This document shows, piece by piece, positions 22,800 through 34,352 of a stretch of 64,000 nucleotides of DNA. Positions within the stretch are counted from its first letter, which is position 1. Each line of letters begins with the position of its first letter. The stretch is taken from the NCBI RefSeq assembly GCF_000003815.2, contig NC_049986.1:16607172-16671171 (forward strand), written 5' to 3'. The notes under the pieces are model-generated. The model had not been told where the DNA came from. It worked only from the letters and a program-made list of their open reading frames with translations, and searched no databases. A program made the translations under genes and the position numbers. Source of the stretch: Branchiostoma floridae (Eukaryota; Chordata; Leptocardii; Amphioxiformes; Branchiostomatidae).

Positions 22800-25700
22800 G
22801 ATATATGCGCAGGTTATTGAAGCTAGCTGACGCCCAAACGTATTGTAGGTATGCCTGCATGCCTTAGGGCGAATAAAGGGCACCAAAAGCGTTCATAACA
22901 TGACTTCGAACTGGAACGAAGTCTGATTGAGGAGACGGCGACCGGTGACCCCATACGTTTGGAGAATGCGGATTTCCTGGGCAAAATAGTCATAGTATTA
23001 GAACTACGGACAAAATGTTCTTAGAAATAGCAACACATTGATTAGTATTGAGCAAACTGAGGCATAATTTATGTACAGTATCTTAATTAGGCCGTCGTAC
23101 TAGACCACGATCGCTGAGCAACCTTACAGAGACCAAAAATGGATTTGTTTGACCTTTGGTTTCATATTTTCTAACATAATGCGAGATAGTAAACTATCGA
23201 AAGACAAGACAAAACACAAAACATAAAAACAACTTCTCAATGTATAAAATACGATTTACCAATGGTCGCCAAGCAGTTGCAGCTCTATCGCAGCCTGAAA
23301 AGGGGTGTCGCAAATATCGTAGCCTGGTGGATATTTATTTATTTCTTCGTTTAGCTGTGCATACAGCCAAGATTGCTCAACTAGCTGTTAGCTATCATTA
23401 AGGGCTAACCATTGCGTTGTTGGTCAGTGTCCCTGGGAAACTAAGGCAACCATACATATTGACTTTTAAATAGGTACGTATTGGGCAGAGTACGTCTTCA
23501 TGTATAACACTCCAACCATCTTATACGCCTGGCATAGCTGGTTGTTGACCGGGTAATGCTTCAAATATTCTATATGCATGGCGTACTTTTCCTCGTAATG
23601 GAATATATGTATTTTGGTAGCGATGTTTTACTTTAAGAACATTTTTTTAACATTGCTGCGGCGCTGTACTTTGCAAAACGTGAATTCTTAACTTACGTAC
23701 GACTCATGTGTATAAGGTGAATAAGGGCCAAATATCAATTCATGAAGTATTTTTTTTTGCTCCTATCAAATAAGAGTACTTGAGTTTTTGGTTATGGCTG
23801 CAGTGGTTTCTCTCACGTAGCTCCCTTTATTCACCCCACTGGGTCCCACTTTAATATTCTCACCACCATCAGGCCGGAGGGTTTCTAACGGAGGGACTGC
23901 ACAGATAACAGGTGTCCGTGTCTCGTGCTTGCAACTGATGTCTACTAAACAGCGCCTATATCCCCGAGGGGCAAGAGATGCGGTAGGCGAACAACGTCAT
24001 AGAAATAGTTTTGTTCTAAATCTTGCATACGTAATCATCGTATTTTAAGATCATGAGTGAACAAAAGACGATTTTAAATTACTTATGATAGCAATGACAT
24101 TTAAGGATGAAGGAAAACTAGTCAGGTGAAGCTTAAGCTTACATTTTTTAAAATCAATACAGAATGATTCCTATTCAATATCCTTTGTAAATGTCAAACC
24201 CAGTACAACCATCGCTTATAAATTCACCCATAGTTTTTGCATTATGTAATGTTTAAGCTCCCCGGGCAGTCTTTACTGCCAGTCTCATCTTCTGTAGGCG
24301 TCCCAAGCGACAGTAGTCTTAAATCCTGACCACAGTAGAAGCGTCGACGTTCCTTGGGGCATGCTGAAGACAAATACCAAGATCTTTGATCACAAATCAC
24401 ATCCCTCGTTTTTCTGTAATTGGGACTGTTTCTCAGCTAGGAGGTACAACTAATGCGTGCACTCGAGTTGAACTTTGTTCTGTGAACTAGAATCGCGTCG
24501 TGGATGTCATAAATTCCTCCCTCTGGTGCCGCAGATGGTGCAGAGAGATAGATGCCTCTGCTCTGCTCTGGAGACGACGGTGATTGCGTGTACGTACGGC
24601 ATGTCTACCAAAAACACAGGACATGCATTTATTCATTTTACGACGTCAGGGTATGCCGTCATTATGTCACACAACAAGGAATTCAACAGAGCCAAGCATT
24701 AATCAAGATCTGCTCAGCCCACATAAAAAAAGTCTTCCAGAACTGCTATTGTGTCGGACATTATGAACTTGCACGCACACAGTTCTACGACAAGCAAGTC
24801 AGCATTATAGATAGTTGTACGTCATAGAAAGAGAAATAGGGAATCAAGGAATCGATACATCTACAAAGTTGTGGCTCGTATATTAATCTTTCTTAGAAGC
24901 TGGTCCATATCTTACGCTTGATGCCATTCAAACATAAGGCATATTACAGGTACGATTTGAGATTTACATTTATGTACCAACACTTCTATATCGTTCATCC
25001 ATCAGTAACATGCCATTGATACTCAATCAATTCACCTTTCTTTTCTAAATGACCTTAAGGCATCCTTTTTCATCAAATAATGTCATACAAATGATATATT
25101 ACCAATGCATCTTTCAATCCTATATGGCAGGTAAAGCCACAACCGTCAAGTCACCTAAAAACCGAAATTGCGACACAGCTATAATGTTTTAGTAAACGCA
25201 AGGCGGTTCGCCTTGAAACTCATTTGGGTGATCTTACCGTGCATTGTACGGTAAGACTCCCAAATAGAGCCTAGACCTTCTTCGGATGGAATAATTTCAA
25301 TTTCATAATTGCATGGAGCCATATTAATAGGACACCTGGCATGTGATGAATGGCGTCGAACAAACGCAGATAACGCATGGAAGTACGCCATAATGAAACT
25401 TGCTTTTGTGTTAAAGGTCACCATCGGTCATACAAAGTTACAGCTCCGTCGATACGTGTCCTCAGAGACGTAGATCTGGAAGGTTGTGCAATAAAGAGGA
25501 CAAGCCTTCATTATAGAAATCACGACTAAATTGCACAGAATATTCTACCCAAGGCGAGCCGGGGAGATCTTTAGAGGTAGAGAGCGTGGAGTGAAATAGC
25601 TTTCTTATACTAGTTGTCTCAGTTGTTAGCGATGAATAACACCCATTGAGTGATTATGTATGCATAATAATTATTCATCCATCATTCTATAGTAAAGACA

Positions 25701-26556
25701 GGAAAACAGCTGGTTCATTATTCTGTGTATTACATTTTTGTCTAATTAGCCTCAATCCAATGCTTAATAGGCTTAAAGTATGATTTATCAGTGTTTACCC
25801 CGATGTAATACATAATGGCAGTACGGCACATATTGTCAACAATTTCACGCTAAAGCTGTCGATGATTCCCATGATACCATCTGGCTAGTCAGATAACCAC
25901 GGCGTTTACTATCAACAACAAAATCATTTAGGTTTACATCTCCCAGGACTACTTACGTCATTATGAATCCCTGTCCACAATCTACTGACTGAGATAATTT
26001 TGAAAAAAAAAATGAAACAAGCGCAAGGCAATCTCACGTTAACTCCAAGACGCACACAGGAAAGTCATGAAGATGGTGTGGCCGTGGGTGTTTAGAGACA
26101 AAAAAGTTTACAGTTTGCAAACATAAGGCACTTACGTGAGGGGACTAAATGCCGGTCACTTTTGCCTCTGCGTTTTACGGAACTTCATGATGCAACATGT
26201 ATGGAGTGTAATGTACACACGCAGTGTGTGGTGGGTATTTGTGCCATGCAACATGTCGAGTGTCACCGTTGGTGGGCAGTCAGCTATAGTATATGACGAG
26301 TTGAACTTGAACACACCTTTGCGGCAGCAGTGTTGTGTAGATATTATTATACATCAACCATGTCTATGTTGGTTTTCTTGCCTGTTTGCTCCTGTTAAGG
26401 CGCCTTTTTTCCGATGTAGGACGCGCTAGAAGCAAGTCCCATCTAGAGATTACGAACGTTGCTTTCCCTACATCAGTCATACACTATGAAGCTGTCACAG
26501 AGGTCCCCGCAATGGCATTTGGCTCCCTGTGCGACATCCCTGCGCATTACACGAGT
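22800..26556. other. Non-coding stretch up to the assembly gap
   Basis: No gene recognised. It contains a possible minus-strand retroposon tail (23330-23420). An 8-bp hairpin (CTTACCGT...ACGGTAAG) lies near 25233. The 81-codon minus frame at 25179-25424 has no motif I can identify. Confidence 0.5.
23330..23420 (-). repeat. Possible minus-strand retroposon 3' tail
   Basis: Read on the minus strand: a hairpin GCTGT-atgc-ACAGC (forward 23354-23367), AAACGAAG, then an AAATAAATAAAT tail (forward 23332-23343). Hairpin plus short AT-rich tail is the usual end of CR1/L2-type LINEs and dependent SINEs. The upstream body is not recognisable. Confidence 0.3.
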
Positions 26557-26656
26557 NNNNNNNNNNNNNNNNNNNNNNNNNNNNNNNNNNNNNNNNNNNN
26601 NNNNNNNNNNNNNNNNNNNNNNNNNNNNNNNNNNNNNNNNNNNNNNNNNNNNNNNN
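26557..26656. other. Assembly gap, exactly 100 N
   Basis: One hundred unknown bases. A round 100-N run usually marks a gap of unknown size, so features cannot be traced across it. The flanks (TGCGCATTACACGAGT and CAGCTGACACGACTGCC) show no shared repeat that would explain the break. Confidence 0.98.
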
Positions 26657-28188
26657 CAGCTGACACGACTGCCTGGACCCCGAATCTGGTGGCTACATCC
26701 TGTAGATTGTGCCCCTGCGATTTCCTTGCTGTTCAGTTTGGGCAGCCCCCGGTGCGCAATTAACTTGCTTTACAGGATGTTTCTACTGCAAGGTGGCGGT
26801 TGGGACAAGTAGAGGCCTGTTGGAAGAGATGCCGTCGTGATTCATTATCGAGGGCGACAGCCTGCCCTTTGGATGTAAGCCCATGGGAGTGTGTCCCGTC
26901 AGATAGTATACCTGCCGTGAATTCTAATCCTAATGTTATAGTATAACTTACGAAGAGTATCTTACAAGAAGTTGAAAGAGACTTGCCACCGGCGTCTTGC
27001 CGTGCTATTTCCCATTCTATCCAACTGTTAGCTAGAGCCTTTGACGAATGACGGCAATGGAATGGCTGTCAAGAAAATTCTGAAGTATATTTCTCGATTA
27101 GGTTTGTTGTTTCGTGATTATTTTGTTATCACATGACTTTTGTCTTACTAAAAAAAATAGGGACAAATATAATGTACCGGGGACATCACCTAGCTCTTTT
27201 TGGAACAACGAAGAGCAGATTTGAACCTACAAGGTCCCGTCATTGTAAAGACTATAATTCCTCTTTTCTTCCCATATAAAGCTGCCCCCAACACTACATG
27301 ACAGCTATACAGGAACATTACATGTACTAGATCGTTCTACACACGAACTTTGAATATTGGAATATTGTAGATGGTAACACTTTTTCTTTACCTACGACCG
27401 CTTACGGTACAATTTGGACGATTTTGTGATCTGTACACGTGTGCCTATGACGAAGATACCTAACTAAGGGTTTATGACCCACCCCGGCCTATATTGTGTT
27501 GTGTTATGCCTAGTAACTTGTTATAACCACCGAATGAAATCAACGCGTGAGCGACGCGAACGAGGCGATTTTATGAGGCTTCTACGATGTTACGTCATAA
27601 ATGATGAGAAATGGGGACTTCTGATTGGTCGACGCCGTCTTGCTATATGATGATATGCATTCTAGCCCTGGTCTGCAAATTATGCACTTAAGGGTGGTAT
27701 TTGCAATCAATTGGACAAAATATTGCATTTCTTCGTCTTTTCTTTGCTAAAGTGACTTTTAGTTGCTGGTTTCCTCCAGTAACTTTAAAGTAGTTTTGTC
27801 AGCGTCAATATGCCGTGCAAAGAAATGGGAGCCTGGAAGGAGTCAGTCGAGAGTAGAGAATGGCGCCAAATCTACGTCTATTTGATCTTGCAAGTGACAC
27901 ATACGACATTTTACTGCCATGTGCAATCTGTATTGTCGTCATGAATATTTAGCCAGGCTGTTCAAAATGCATTGAAATCGATTGATTTCCCGACAGGGTC
28001 TTTTGTCAAGGTCAGCAAAAACCCTTGCTTAACATCTTTATGAAAGCTTTTTTATGTGCTGAATATTAAACAGAATGTGCTTACTAAGAATAGACCATCT
28101 TCGTCACTGCTAGTAAGATAATAGCTGCACCTTTTATATAGTTGTTAGCATCATGACATTGGTAGATGGCATATCTATAGGCAGTTAT
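26657..28188. other. Non-coding stretch after the gap
   Basis: No gene recognised. A CpG-containing patch at 27540-27600 (ACGCGTGAGCGACGCGAACG) stands out from the AT-rich surroundings but has no open frame or inverted terminus. Confidence 0.5.
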
Positions 28189-28210
28189 TATATATATATA
28201 TATATATATA
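28189..28210. repeat. (TA)11 microsatellite
   Basis: Eleven uninterrupted TA dinucleotides. Confidence 0.95.
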
Positions 28211-29217
28211 TTACACAAAAGTAGAATCTAATCGATTAATCACCATTGTGACTTAGAAAATGATGTGTCCCGATTTTGGCGTCCATCTCTTACAGGTTCA
28301 TTCAACAATAAACTTTAGCCATTACCATCTTAAATACCACTGATTGTACGTCTTGGGTTATCATACATAAAATCCGTGTTTCTTTGTTGAAATCACAAGA
28401 TTGGGGAAACCTCAAAGCTTGCCTCGGCATATCCTAGGTGATAAATTTCCATTAGTGCTGTGAAGAAATGTATCGTGGTGCCCAGGTGTGATTCACCGTC
28501 CCGCCTGGGGACCTGTTCCGTGCGTGCTGCCATTATGAGTTTTTGAGAAAGGAATTCATCAGGCGCTCCCGTGAGAACCCTCCGCACGTGTTGTTTGCAT
28601 TGTCCTCGGAACTAGAACAGACCAAATTACTCATTTCGACTTAATCAATATTTGAATTAGATCTATCGTGCATGCCTGTTGTCTCATTTTGCCTCTCACC
28701 TTTCCGTACATGTTTCAAACAGTGTTTCTTCTTTTATATTTGACCACACATTGGTCAAGACCTGTACAAAGTGTGTTGTGCTTTGCTTTTCAATTCTTTC
28801 TCGGAAATCGATCTGTGTTCTATAAAATAAGTGTGAGAGGCATGCTATACTCCACGATAATGCCTTATGGCCACTTTCTGTACACATACCTTTGTGGTTT
28901 ACGACAATTTGATACTAGCGATAGTGAAGGCATCTTCGGGGCAATTTTGTAAAGCCGTCATCGGTGCCTGCTATTCAGGGATCTATTTCGAACACGGTTT
29001 TTGGAAGTAGCTGGCTAGAAAAAACATTGGGTCTTTAACAAGGTAGATATTGTGCATAAACGCCACGAGTCCCTGTCAATGGAATAAGAGGTTGCTTGAA
29101 ATATAGTTTGACATGAACATCCGCCCGTTGATATTAAGATCATCTCCAGGGCGTGGTCAATACAACTGAGTCATCCACATAACAATGGTGGTGGCAGGGC
29201 TACAGCGTGGATCATAC
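28211..29217. other. Non-coding stretch
   Basis: No gene recognised. A minus-strand frame of about 73 codons (28393-28611; GAPDEFLSQKLIMAARTEQV) reads coding-like but has no splice acceptor or known motif. Confidence 0.4.
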
Positions 29218-29285
29218 CACCTTTCCGATAGGACGACGCTCTCGCCGCGCTCACTCTGCGACCTAAAAAGTCAAGCGATTTTCAT
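29218..29285. mobile_element. Fragment of the CCACTAG MITE family (copy D, one arm)
   Basis: CCACCTTTCCGATAGGACGA followed by CGCTCTCGCCGCGCTCACTC and GCGACCTAAA matches the terminal arm of copies A and G almost base for base. The internal core and the opposite arm are not evident downstream. Confidence 0.55.
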
Positions 29286-29648
29286 AGAAAAAGAAAACAA
29301 ATTTGAAAAGCGGGACAAATGTTCAGCTACACTTAATTAGTTTTGCACCTAACGGATTGGTTCATGGCCAAAACTTACATATTCTTTGTCTCAAAAATGG
29401 TGTTCGTATCATTCTCCTGATGAATTAAGACTTTTCACGAGGTGTGCGGCGTTATCGGAATACTACACATGCTGCAAAAGTGTCTTCGCGTGAGAAATTA
29501 AAATAAAGCAACATGGGAACAAAACAATTATCCATGTGATTACCAGACTTCTGGCGCCTGAGCGCCGAGTATACCTCATCATTACTGAGCAAGTACGTAA
29601 ACTATATGGTATGCCTAAAATAGGCAAACAGTAATGTTGAACAATGTT

Positions 29649-29678
29649 TATATATATATATATATATAAATACATATT

Positions 29679-29737
<59 letters not shown>

Positions 29738-29781
29738 GGAGACAGACAGACAGACGGACAGACAGAGAGACAGAGAGACAC
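29649..29781. repeat. Compound microsatellite (TA)10 - (GA)27 - (GACA)n
   Basis: (TA)10 at 29649-29668, a short AT-rich spacer, (GA)27 at 29681-29734, then degenerate GACA/GAGA repeats to about 29781. The open frames crossing it (RERERE and SLSLSL) are artefacts of the dinucleotide repeat. Confidence 0.95.
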
Positions 29782-29881
29782 ATACGCCTGGTATATTTAT
29801 CACATTATTTTAGTTCCAAAAAGTGTTTCTGTCGAAAAACGTGTTAACTACTTTCACATGTGATAATGATCGACACAATCA

Positions 29882-30392
29882 TATCACATTATTTAATCAG
29901 TAGATACAATTTAATCTCTTACCATTCTTACTAGTAGGTACCATCTATATATCTCTTATTAGTAAAATAATGTGATAGAGGGGTGCTATCACATTATTTC
30001 ACTAATAGGGACCATCTATATATCTCTTATTTGTTTAGTAAAATAATGTGATAGAAGGGTGCTATCACATTATTTCACTAATAGAGACCATTTATATATC
30101 CCTTATTTCCCGGCATTTTTCATTTCCCGGCGTATTCCCAGTTAAAAATCATGCCCCCCCCCCTCAACAGCTTACGCCAATGCCCCCAGAGAGGCCGGTA
30201 GAGGAGGCTACCCTCTATCCCATTATTTTACTAATAAGAGATATATAGAGGGTTTCTATTAGTGAAATAATGTGATAGCACCCCTCTATCCCATTATTTT
30301 ACTAGTAAGAGATAAACTTTGTCTAAATGCGTGTCTACTAGAGAAAAAAAGTGATAGCACCCCTCTATCACATTAATTCACTAGTATAGACA
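29882..30392. repeat. Hierarchical palindromic array (tandem hairpin units, themselves inverted about a centre)
   Basis: Seen: the 13-mer TATCACATTATTT or its complement recurs in alternating orientation. Forward at 29882, 29987 and 30063; reverse complement at 29965 and 30041. Right of the centre, TATCCCATTATTT at 30216 and 30287, complement at 30265, decayed complement at 30344, and TATCACATTAATT at 30366. Each pair forms a hairpin unit of about 65-95 bp with ACTAATAG/CTTATTAGT extensions and a CATCTATATATCTC loop. Units on the left are joined by GGGGTGC, those on the right by GCACCCC, so the whole array is inverted about roughly 30145. The centre is unique GC-rich sequence with TTTCCCGGC twice. 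Probably a foldback/MITE-derived satellite; no coding capacity. Confidence 0.8.
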
Positions 30393-30506
30393 ATTATTGA
30401 AATAACCGTTAAAAAAGTTATCACAACTTTTCCAACTATCACGTTTTCTGTCCTCAAATACTTTTCAAGGCTAAATAAATGTGATAAAAAATCAAGTATG
30501 ACACAT

Positions 30507-30520
30507 AGAGAGAGAGAGAG
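30507..30520. repeat. (AG)7 microsatellite
   Basis: Seven AG dinucleotides inside an AT-rich stretch just beyond the palindromic array. Confidence 0.85.
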
Positions 30521-30907
30521 GAAGGGAAGATAGATGCTCGCTTTATATATAGAGAAAGATGTTCCCCTCATAGCTAGCTCCGCTGAATATGCAAAGGTAA
30601 ACCATATATTTCCACCCTTCATTTCGTACTTTGCACCTCTCCAGGTATAGACTACAAGGGCACAATAAAAGTATTTTAAAGCAATCCTGATTAGTTGCTA
30701 TGTATGTTGTAAAATCTCTAGTTTATGGCCTGTCCGTTTAATGTTCCTGTATGCTGTATTTGTTGATGGTATCAGTATATTCTGTACTGTGGCTTACCGT
30801 AAGTTTATCATGTAAAATGCGTCAGTCTAAATGGTGTACCTTTTCCGCGACATCCCATGCCAGTTGACTTTCGCCGCACAGTTTTCGAAACTACTATACC
30901 TTTAAAC

Positions 30908-31081
30908 CACCATTCTACTCATAGGGACACGACCGAGCGATTTGACTGAGCGATCAACGAATTTCATACTTATTAGGTTGAATTTTGCATGATAATCCAA
31001 TTATAAAGTGACGGATTACAGAAATCTTAAAATTTTGGTCGCGGTGACGTCGCAGTGCGGTTGCCGTCTAGTCCAAGGAGG
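30908..31081. mobile_element. CCACTAG-family MITE, copy E (diverged)
   Basis: Left end CCATTCTACTCATAGGGAC, then GAGCGATTTGACTGAGCGAT and CAACGAATTT. Right end TTTTGGTCGCGGTGACGTCG, then TTGCCGTCTAGTCCAAGG. Both ends and the sub-terminal blocks correspond to copies A, B and F, with more divergence. Confidence 0.55.
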
Positions 31082-33737
31082 CTATAAAGTTATAAACTTC
31101 CAAACGAATTGGAACCAATGCATGAATGAGTCGTTTTAGCCATTCCTTTCATACGCCATATCTCTGTTCATGCGACTCGACAAGGATATAATAACTGTGG
31201 CCACACCTTCCGGACTTATTTCTTGCCATGACCTCTGTATGCTCTTCGGTCGCGTGACGTGACAACTTGTGGTTTATACATCGCGTTTTAAAGCCTACAG
31301 TAATCTTTTGACAGTAAAATAAAGCAGTATACTGGGACATCCTGTGCTGTTGTCTCTTTCAAATTTGTTCCTCCTCATCTTTATGATGTGAACATGTTCA
31401 GCCTTTTCAAGTCGTATAGTTGGAATCTATGCTAACATCCGCCTCTGCGTCTCGTGAGTGGATATGTATGATATTATTGGAAGAAAACAAAATTTTTATA
31501 GATATGTGGGGAATAAAAATAGTTCTTCACATACAATTTTGTTGCCATACATGTAATTATAAGTGGGAATATGTAATTTCTAACTCCCCGCACGTGCCCT
31601 TGCCAGCAACACGTGCACAATATCTAAGTTGTTGCCCATGGGTTACGTACAACTATAGACCATCTGCAGCAAATACTATGTTTTCGTGCATGATACCTTA
31701 ATTCTTGTTCTAAGTCATGGCTCACATCTCCCCTAGAAGCCATTGCCTCTATTCAATTCCAGTGCCGTCCTGTCATTATCTTTGACAATCTCAGTTATGA
31801 CAGCGCCTTCCATTGGCGTCAAGCTACATTAGACCTGTATGGTGCTTTATTTCGTCTTATCGAGATTCGAGATAAGAATGACAGAGGGCACATGGATGGC
31901 GAGGATTAACTTTCACGAGTGCACAACTCAATGTGCCAGTTTTATGACTCCGTGCCCGGCGTTTCTTTCCTCTCACGACCGATTCGTTGGCGCGCCGCCC
32001 TCTCGTGACCGAGATCTAGGGGTGCTTGTCTCCATCTAGTGGCAGTAATCTCCGCTACCCACTTCTTTGTTGGACCGTCGTTATGTTAGGATGGAGCCTT
32101 TGATCTTGTAGCATATCAAATAGTGTGATCCTACGTGGTCATCAAAGACAGGGAGGGAAGATGGATCCCAAGCTGTACGTATGTATGAGCTAAGCCACTA
32201 ACATTATCGGTAGGACTACATTCTGTGCTTACACGTCGAAGTCGCCAGGTTTTACTTTACCCCCACGTTTGGAATAACAATTATTTGCTACCTTTAATGG
32301 ATGTTTCTTAATAATCCTTAGGCACGGTGTGTTTACAGTCTCTTTCAATCCTGAGTTCCATTGTTGTAGTTTAATTATGAGTAATGCAAAGATTATGCAA
32401 TTCTGGGAGGCAAACATTTGCCAACAACGTGTAGACAATAGAAAAGATTATATATGGCTCCCATAGGGCACATTGTTAGTCGATCATCCCTGCCGTAAAT
32501 TTGTCTTTTCAAAGACCGGATGCAGGTAGGATTCTGTGGGTGAATGTGAGCCTAAATAATTCGGACAGACCATCTGTGCCGCTGGCGACGTGTTCGTGCC
32601 AACAGTGTATGGATAGCGCCTGTGATTAACGACTTAGTAAACCACAGGGTATTACTACACGTCAGCATATCTGCGGAACGACCTGCCATAATTGTTGTGT
32701 TAATCCCATTGCGTGTGTGTAAAAGCCAGAAAGGAAATGTTCGTTTCTTGAAGAGGAAACCAGCCATAAATGCATTAGCTTCAATAGGAGGATTATGCCT
32801 CCAAGAACTAAATGAAATTGACCATATTGACGGATCATTGGGGGGATTATGGTCGGAAACAACATGACGAGCTAAGATGAAGGTGGCATGAAATGATTTT
32901 GACATAACATAAGGAAATGAAAGGCGCATGGATAAAGTGTCAGCATAATTCGTAATGGAAACCTGAGTATGTCAGACCTTCCCTAGAACTGCTTAAGTCT
33001 GGTGTAGTTCAATTTTTTCAGAGTAGAAAAGACGCTTTGGCTCGGTATTCACTATATTAAAATCACCAAGAGCCTTAAAAGTTGCAACCAAGCCTTTACT
33101 GTCCGGGCGGGGCCAAAAGTGGTTTCTTGTCTTTGTTTTAAGGTTGGCGTCTTCATAACTGTCCCATAACGTAGATTTTATATCAAATGGCAAAAAAAGA
33201 CGCGCTAAAAATATGTTTTAAATGATATTTGTTCCTAAATGTGAAACAAAATATTCAATGATTTAAGTTGCAAAGCTTCTTTGAAGAGAAAACACATGAA
33301 ATCACCAAAAAGGACGCAAAGCTGAATTAGTATTAATGACTATCCTGATATTATTACGTGTCATTGTCAGTCATAACTCCCTTTTATAATAGATAGAACA
33401 GAGTTCAATACCTGTGGAGTCTGTTTCTTCTACTATGAATTATTTTTCTTATCTTGTTACTCCAGTTGGATCGTATTCCGAGGATGCGTATTTCATAGGT
33501 CCAAAGCTCATGAGATGCATTCTGCACGGTTACATGATGTAAGGTCTCGTGACACTATCTATTCCCCAGCAGGCCGATAACCTTATAGAAGCCCATGGCG
33601 TGACTACGCGTGCGCCCCCTGTCATGGCGGATCAGTCACGCCAGGGCTCAAAGACATACATGCCATAACACACGCCTCACACCGAGACGGGTAACCTACT
33701 TATTGCGATCCTAGCAAGACTAGTACTGGCTTCCGGG
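31082..33737. other. Non-coding stretch
   Basis: No gene recognised. A 125-codon minus frame (32552-32929) and an 81-codon plus frame (32622-32867) overlap each other; neither shows a motif or splice context I trust. A short imperfect inverted repeat (TGGCGTGACT/AGTCACGCCA) lies at 33596-33643. Confidence 0.5.
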
Positions 33738-33935
33738 CTTCATAGTCCACTAGGACCGCGACCTAAATTGGAGGTGTGCAACCATTGATTTCATAATTAG
33801 AGTATCATGAAAAATGAAAGGACTTAACTAAACACTCCAAGCGTAAAAAGATGTCCTTTCTTTGAATTTTATTGAGCGATCTGTCGAAACTTAGGTCGCA
33901 GAGCAATCGCTGCGGGGTCGCCGCCAGATTAGGGT
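33738..33935. mobile_element. CCACTAG-family MITE, copy F
   Basis: Left end contains TCCACTAGGACCGCGACCTA. Right end contains GAGCGATCTGTCGAAACTTA, GGTCGCAG and GGGGTCGCCGCCAGATTAGG. GAGCGATCTGTC is identical to a block in copy A. The core is AT-rich and diverged. Confidence 0.6.
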
Positions 33936-34098
33936 ATCATCAAAGTTGTATTTGGTGCCACATTCCTTTAAGACAGAAAGGGAAAGATGAAAATGAAGAT
34001 AGTTCATCATCTTTTGTATTGAAGTAGAAAATATAGATTATATAGCCTATAGTTCAAAGCCTGGGGCACACAATTTTACCAGATGGTCCTCTCACCAA

Positions 34099-34352
34099 GC
34101 CCTCTTTCCACTAGACGGCGATCGCGCTGCGCTCTCACTGCGACCTAAATAGGATATGTGTAACCTTCACTTTTACACTAGATATATCACGCAAAAAGTA
34201 AATTATGAAAGTGTGACTGAGAAGACAATTAAACACTGAAAGCATAAGTGTATAAAGATTCGCCTCTTTTCTGTACAATTCGTTGATCAATATGTCAAGT
34301 TTTAGCTCACAGAGAGAGCACGGCGAGAGCGCCGTCTTAGTGGAAAGAAGGT
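34099..34352. mobile_element. CCACTAG-family MITE, copy G (complete, about 250 bp)
   Basis: Closest relative of copy A in this window. The left end is CTCTTTCCACTAGACGGCGA, then TCGCGCTGCGCTCTCACTGC. The right end, reversed, is CCTTCTTTCCACTAAGACGG, then CGCTCTCGCCGTGCTCTC. Shared internal blocks include GGATATGTGTAAC versus TGATATGTGTAAC and AAAGTGTGACTGAGAAGACA versus AAAGTGTGACTGAAAAGACA. No coding capacity. Confidence 0.75.

Noticed and set aside
29463-29847. Long frames rich in SLSLSL and RERERE
   Set aside because: They are translations of the TA, GA and GACA microsatellites.
32552-32929. 125-codon minus frame overlapping an 81-codon plus frame; parts vaguely resembled a seventh helix of a GPCR or the basic start of a Harbinger transposase
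   Set aside because: Neither resemblance held up: no NPxxY or catalytic motif, the basic patch is at the wrong end, and both strands are open equally, as expected by chance in such composition.
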